This document shows, piece after piece, positions 60,998 to 64,000 of a stretch of 64,000 nucleotides of DNA. Each line of letters opens with the position of its first letter. The stretch's first letter is position 1. The notes beneath the pieces were generated by a model that was not told the DNA's origin, ran no database searches, and saw nothing but the letters and a program-made list of their open reading frames with translations. The position numbers and the translations under genes are program-made. Source of the DNA: Pseudomonadota bacterium (lineage in GTDB: Bacteria > Pseudomonadota > Gammaproteobacteria > Xanthomonadales > Xanthomonadaceae); the NCBI GenBank assembly GCA_018242425.1, contig JAFEBX010000003.1, forward strand, positions 248,001 through 312,000, in the 5' to 3' direction.

Positions 60998-61496
60998 TAC
61001 GCAAAGCCCCGCCAGCGCGGGGCTTTTTGCTTTCCAGCACATGTGCCGCGTACAGCGCGCAGGGCCCAAGCAACAACGCGTAATCGGCGAAGCACGCCAG
61101 CTCCCAGCGCAGGCCCAGGTCGGGCAGCGGGTGGAACAGCGGCAGCAGGACGTGGAACTGGAAGATGTAGAAGGCGCCGCCGTAGAGCGCGCCCAGCATC
61201 CCGATGCGCAGGAGCGGCCTACCCGATTCGAGCAGGCGGACGAGCGGGAACGCGCCAAGAATCATCAGCAGCATCATCGCCAACTGGACCAGGGCGCCAG
61301 CCATGGCCACGGCCACTGGCGCCATCGACCTGACGTCCACAAACCAGCGCGCGACGGAACGCAGGATGCGTTCCAGCGGGAGATTCCAGTAGATCGCGGC
61401 GATGGCAAGATCGATCGCCCCCATCGCCGCCGCGACGAGAATCAGCATTCCGGCGGTCGTCCCGAAGGGAGTCCCGGTACTGGCGTTCTGGCGCAT
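60954..61496 (-). CDS. Membrane protein reading into the tRNA antisense strand
   Basis: 180 residues from the ATG at 61496 (a start 14 residues earlier is possible). Four hydrophobic helices are clear. The last 15 residues, [16 protein letters not shown], come from the antisense of the terminator and tRNA-Met, and the stop codon lies inside the tRNA gene. The real stop may have been lost, or the gene may be decaying. No family recognised. Confidence 0.45.
   Translation of the reverse strand: MRQNASTGTPFGTTAGMLILVAAAMGAIDLAIAAIYWNLPLERILRSVARWFVDVRSMAPVAVAMAGALVQLAMMLLMILGAFPLVRLLESGRPLLRIGMLGALYGGAFYIFQFHVLLPLFHPLPDLGLRWELACFADYALLLGPCALYAAHVLESKKPRAGGALRMVAMGGLEPPTPAL
61003..61028 (+). terminator. 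Intrinsic terminator of tRNA-Met
   Basis: GCCCCGC (61006-61012) and GCGGGGC (61017-61023) form a 7-bp stem around CAGC, extended by AAA with TTT. Five T follow (61024-61028). Confidence 0.85.
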
Positions 61497-61619
61497 GGTG
61501 ATCGTCCCGGATTGGCCCAAGCCCAGCATACAAAGCACGCTGCCGAAAGCTGGACCGATTCAGTCGGCATCGCCCCGACCAATCGGCGACGACGGAATAC
61601 CTGCGACAATGCGCCCCGC

Positions 61620-61973
61620 ATGGATATCTTCAAAGTCTTCACCCTCGAGGCCGCACACCGCCTGCCCAACGTGCCGGAAGGCCACAAGTGCGCACGCCTG
61701 CACGGCCACAGCTTCCGGGTTGAACTGCGCGTGCGTGGCGAACCCGGCGCCGACACCGGCTGGGTGATGGACTTCGCCGACATCAAGGCCGCTTTCCAGC
61801 CCCTGTACGACCAGCTGGACCACCACTACCTCAACGACATCCCCGGTCTCGAGAATCCGACCAGCGAACGCCTGGCGATCTGGATCTGGGACCACCTGAA
61901 GCCCCGGCTGCCCCTGCTGGCCGAGGTCGTGGTCCACGAGACCTGCACCTCGGGCTGCCGCTACACCGGCTGA
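61620..61973 (+). CDS. queD: 6-carboxy-5,6,7,8-tetrahydropterin synthase QueD
   Basis: 117 residues, the normal length. It makes 6-carboxytetrahydropterin in queuosine synthesis. Zinc ligands are His in EAAHRL and the pair in RLHGHSF; the catalytic Cys is in HKCARLHGH, and HETCTSGC closes the site. The start at 61620 lies just after a weak ribosome binding site. No other que gene is in the window. Confidence 0.92.
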   Translation: MDIFKVFTLEAAHRLPNVPEGHKCARLHGHSFRVELRVRGEPGADTGWVMDFADIKAAFQPLYDQLDHHYLNDIPGLENPTSERLAIWIWDHLKPRLPLLAEVVVHETCTSGCRYTG

Positions 61974-62006
61974 AACTGAACCGTTGGGGGAATTTTCCGG
62001 TTCTTG

Positions 62007-62035
62007 TTGCATTGCACAAAAATTCAGGTTATGCT
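62007..62035 (+). promoter_or_regulatory. Promoter of the phasin gene
   Basis: TTGCAT (62007-62012) and TATGCT (62030-62035) with a 17-base spacer. The region is unusually AT-rich against its surroundings, as expected for a strong promoter. Confidence 0.6.
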
Positions 62036-62081
62036 GCGACGCACAAATCGGCATTCCGCTGATTTTTTACGGAGCATCACC

Positions 62082-62477
62082 ATGTACCAGCAGTTCAACG
62101 ACCAGTTCGCCGCGAACACGCGCCAGTACGCTGAGACTGCCGCGCACATCAACCGCCTCGCCCTGCAGAACGTCGAGCACGTGTTCGGCCTGCAGCTCGC
62201 CGCCCTCGAAGAGAACACCGGCGCCGCTTTCGCCTACTTCAACCAGCTGCTCGACGTCCGTGACCTCAATGGTCTGCGCGAAGTCGTGCCGGCCGGCGTC
62301 CAGATCGCCCGCGAAAACGTCGAGCGCGCCGTTGTTGCCGGCCAGGAAGCCTACGAGTCCACCGTCAAGACCAACGAGACCATCGGCCAGATCGCCAAGG
62401 GTCAGTTCGAGCAGGCCACCAAGAAGGCCACCGAACAGGTCGAGAAGGTCGCCAAGAGCGCCGGTCGCCGCAAGTAA
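62082..62477 (+). CDS. phaP: Phasin family protein
   Basis: 131 residues. An all-helical phasin domain with ANTRQYAETAAHINRLALQNVEHVFGLQLAALE (opening), then LNGLREVVPAGVQIA and a Lys/Ala-rich tail KKATEQVEKVAKSAGRRK. Phasins coat polyhydroxyalkanoate granules. No pha synthesis gene is in the window, so the granule role is an inference. ATG at 62082 has a GGAGC ribosome binding site 6 bases upstream. Confidence 0.87.
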   Translation: MYQQFNDQFAANTRQYAETAAHINRLALQNVEHVFGLQLAALEENTGAAFAYFNQLLDVRDLNGLREVVPAGVQIARENVERAVVAGQEAYESTVKTNETIGQIAKGQFEQATKKATEQVEKVAKSAGRRK

Positions 62478-62506
62478 TACGTTTCACGCTTCACCTCGTG
62501 GTTGTG

Positions 62507-62535
62507 AAAGCCCGGCTTCGGCCGGGCTTTTTTTT
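62507..62535 (+). terminator. Intrinsic terminator of the phasin gene
   Basis: AAAGCCCGGC (62507-62516) and GCCGGGCTTT (62521-62530) with a TTCG loop, followed by five further T (eight T in a row, 62528-62535). Confidence 0.9.
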
Positions 62536-62633
62536 GCGTGATGATCAAGCTTCGCGCGACATGACCTCCAAGGTCATTGCCGCTGGCCGATGCCGCTCGC
62601 AAGCTGCCCGCCATCCAATCCGTGATGGCACCG

Positions 62634-63179
62634 ATGACGACTCTCCGCACACTCCTGTTCGCGCTCGCGATCGCGGCCACGCCGCTGGCCACCTCCGCTG
62701 CAACGCCGCAGTCCGATGCCGAACACGCGCGACTGGCGACATTGGCCGGGCACTGGGCGGTCGTCCAGACGATGTGGACGTCGCCCGGCAAGGCACCGCA
62801 GGTCGATCGCGGCAGCGCGATGATCACGCCGGTGTTGAATGGCAGCCGCCTGCGCCAGGAACTGCACATCGACGCCAGGGACAAGCCGTTCGACGGACTC
62901 GGCTACCTCGGCTACGACAACGCCAGCCACGAGTACTACAGCACCTGGATGGACATCAATTTCCCGGGAATCATCGTCGCGACCGGCGGATACGATGCCG
63001 CAGGCGCGAGTTACACCTTCCGCACCACGCTGGCGGATGGCGTCAATCCCGGCGCGAAGATCGGCTTGCGCGAAGTGCTGCACGCGATCGACGCCAACCA
63101 CTTCAGCTACGAGTACCACGAAGACCGCGGCAAGGGCGAAGCACTGGCGGTGCGCCTGGAATACACCCGCGTCAACTAG
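62634..63179 (+). CDS. DUF1579 secreted protein
   Basis: 181 residues from the ATG at 62634. Signal peptide of about 22 residues ending TSA. The DUF1579 fold shows LATLAGHWAVVQTMW, DGLGYLGYDNASHEYYSTW and MDINFPGIIVATGGYD. Function unknown, with possible lipid or small-molecule binding by fold. It ends convergently with the next gene, overlapping it by 8 bases. Confidence 0.82.
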   Translation: MTTLRTLLFALAIAATPLATSAATPQSDAEHARLATLAGHWAVVQTMWTSPGKAPQVDRGSAMITPVLNGSRLRQELHIDARDKPFDGLGYLGYDNASHEYYSTWMDINFPGIIVATGGYDAAGASYTFRTTLADGVNPGAKIGLREVLHAIDANHFSYEYHEDRGKGEALAVRLEYTRVN

Positions 63180-63969
63180 TGCGAGCGAGGTCGGCGCACA
63201 CGGCGGCGGTGTGGTCGTCGGCAGGGAAGGCGCAATCGATGCGCATCTCGTCCAGCGTGATGTTGCGTGGCGTCGAGAAAGTGGTGATCGTTTCGAAGAA
63301 ACTCAGATCACCGCGACTGCTGCGGAAGGTCATCGTCAGGATCGGTGACGGCGCGCCGATGGCATCGCGATGCTGCCAGTTCCCGGGCACGCCGGGATAG
63401 CGCAGGATTTCATCCAGCAAAGCCTGTCCGCGACCGTCACCCGGCGAAGTGACGATTTCCTGATGGAGATGGCGGATGAATTTTTCCGCGACTTCTTCCC
63501 AGTTGACGATGAAGGCGCGGATGTCCTCGGGATCGAACACCTGGTGGAGGATGTTGGTGTGCGGACTCTGGCGCCCCGACATCACCAGCTGGTTGATGCG
63601 GATGGCGCCGTCGTTGACCTGCAGCACGTTCCAGTAACGATCGAGCACGAAGGCCGGATACGGCTCCTGGTGGGCGACGATCATGCCGACCGCGCGCCGC
63701 ATCATGTCCAGCGCCGGCGCATCGATCGCGCTCTCGGCGTAGTGCGGCGCGTAACCTGCAGCGACCATCAGCGCGTTGCGTTCGCGCAACGGCATCGCCA
63801 GCACGTCGGCGATCCGCGCCAGCACGCCACGCCCCGCCTGCGCCTTGCCGGTTTCGATGTAGCTGAGGTGGCGGGTGGAAATGCCCGATTCCAGCGCGAG
63901 GTCGAGCTGGCTGAGCCGGCGCAGTCCGCGCCATTCGCGCAGGAGATGCCCGATCGGCGGATGCGTCAT
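63172..63969 (-). CDS. XRE/MmyB-like transcriptional regulator
   Basis: 265 residues. An N-terminal helix-turn-helix (LSQLDLALESGISTRHLSYIETGKAQAGR) is followed by the MmyB-like ligand-binding domain, whose Tyr/Phe-rich core includes YPAFVLDRYWNVLQVN. It binds a hydrophobic ligand in relatives. The start at 63969 was preferred over 63990 because the conserved region starts there. The upstream region is cut by the window edge. Confidence 0.85.
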   Translation of the reverse strand: MTHPPIGHLLREWRGLRRLSQLDLALESGISTRHLSYIETGKAQAGRGVLARIADVLAMPLRERNALMVAAGYAPHYAESAIDAPALDMMRRAVGMIVAHQEPYPAFVLDRYWNVLQVNDGAIRINQLVMSGRQSPHTNILHQVFDPEDIRAFIVNWEEVAEKFIRHLHQEIVTSPGDGRGQALLDEILRYPGVPGNWQHRDAIGAPSPILTMTFRSSRGDLSFFETITTFSTPRNITLDEMRIDCAFPADDHTAAVCADLARTS

Positions 63970-64000
63970 CGTGTTGCTCAACCTTCCCACTCCAGCACGG
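63970..64000. other. Right edge
   Basis: Only 31 bases of the upstream region of the regulator are present. No element can be assigned. Confidence 0.4.

Noticed and set aside
1..64000. CRISPR arrays, insertion sequences, prophage or rRNA
   Set aside because: No spaced direct repeats, transposase or integrase genes, phage structural genes or rRNA sequence were recognised.

Overview
The window looks like a GC-rich gammaproteobacterial chromosome of the order Xanthomonadales (Lysobacterales), perhaps Rhodanobacteraceae or a Lysobacter relative. The main reasons are the housekeeping neighbourhoods: prmA / DUF3426 / fis, zapA / 6S RNA / 5-formyl-THF cyclo-ligase, erpA next to a DUF6776 gene, and purH-purD. 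The family-level placement is an inference. Genes are dense, and many neighbours share 4-base ATGA start/stop overlaps. No rRNA, phage, CRISPR array or insertion sequence was seen.

Layout. 0.1-6.7 kb: a secreted esterase, an RluA-type pseudouridine synthase, a GNAT, an NAD-type 6-phosphogluconate dehydrogenase, WrbA, and a GST / ArsR / AHSA1 / DsbA-FrnE operon with a perfect palindrome just before its first gene. 6.65-10.5 kb: class I ribonucleotide reductase nrdAB behind a sigma70-like promoter covered by two NrdR-like boxes and followed by a cobalamin riboswitch. 10.5-17.8 kb: a secreted alpha/beta hydrolase, an OmpR/EnvZ-like pair, a small secreted protein, then a DUF347 membrane protein, an outer-membrane-type protein and a second two-component pair.

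17.85-26.15 kb: two convergent operons that look like one uncharacterised lipid or secondary-metabolite locus. The plus-strand arm is hydrolase, two four-helix EamA/SMR-like proteins and a DegT-type aminotransferase. The minus-strand arm is HAD phosphatase, class III aminotransferase, acyl carrier protein, ketoacyl synthase, GNAT_6-like acyltransferase and an arginase-fold protein. Their stop codons overlap at a TTAA.

26.3-31.1 kb: outer-membrane proteins and an ABC transporter of the nitrate/taurine family. A long structured leader with a hairpin that masks the ribosome binding site precedes the second gene. 31.1-43.1 kb: LysR/pirin, two secreted proteins, an alcohol dehydrogenase, fis-DUF3426-prmA, a PAP2 phosphatase with a GT39 glycosyltransferase, and a Y-family polymerase. 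43.2-43.5 kb is a gene-free stretch with two inverted copies of a REP-like palindrome. 43.6-51.0 kb: rpiA, EVE protein, 5-FCL, 6S RNA, zapA and a zapB-like gene, then ygfB, pepP, purH and purD.

51.1-55.5 kb is a visibly AT-richer accessory patch: a MazE-like antitoxin with a Doc toxin, a NERD-domain protein and an MmeI-like restriction-modification enzyme. From 55.6 kb to the end are an LplT-PlsC fusion, nudC, erpA, a DUF6776 protein, a DUF4126 protein, rppH, tRNA-Met(CAT), a membrane ORF that runs antisense through the tRNA, queD, a phasin, a DUF1579 protein and an MmyB-like regulator.
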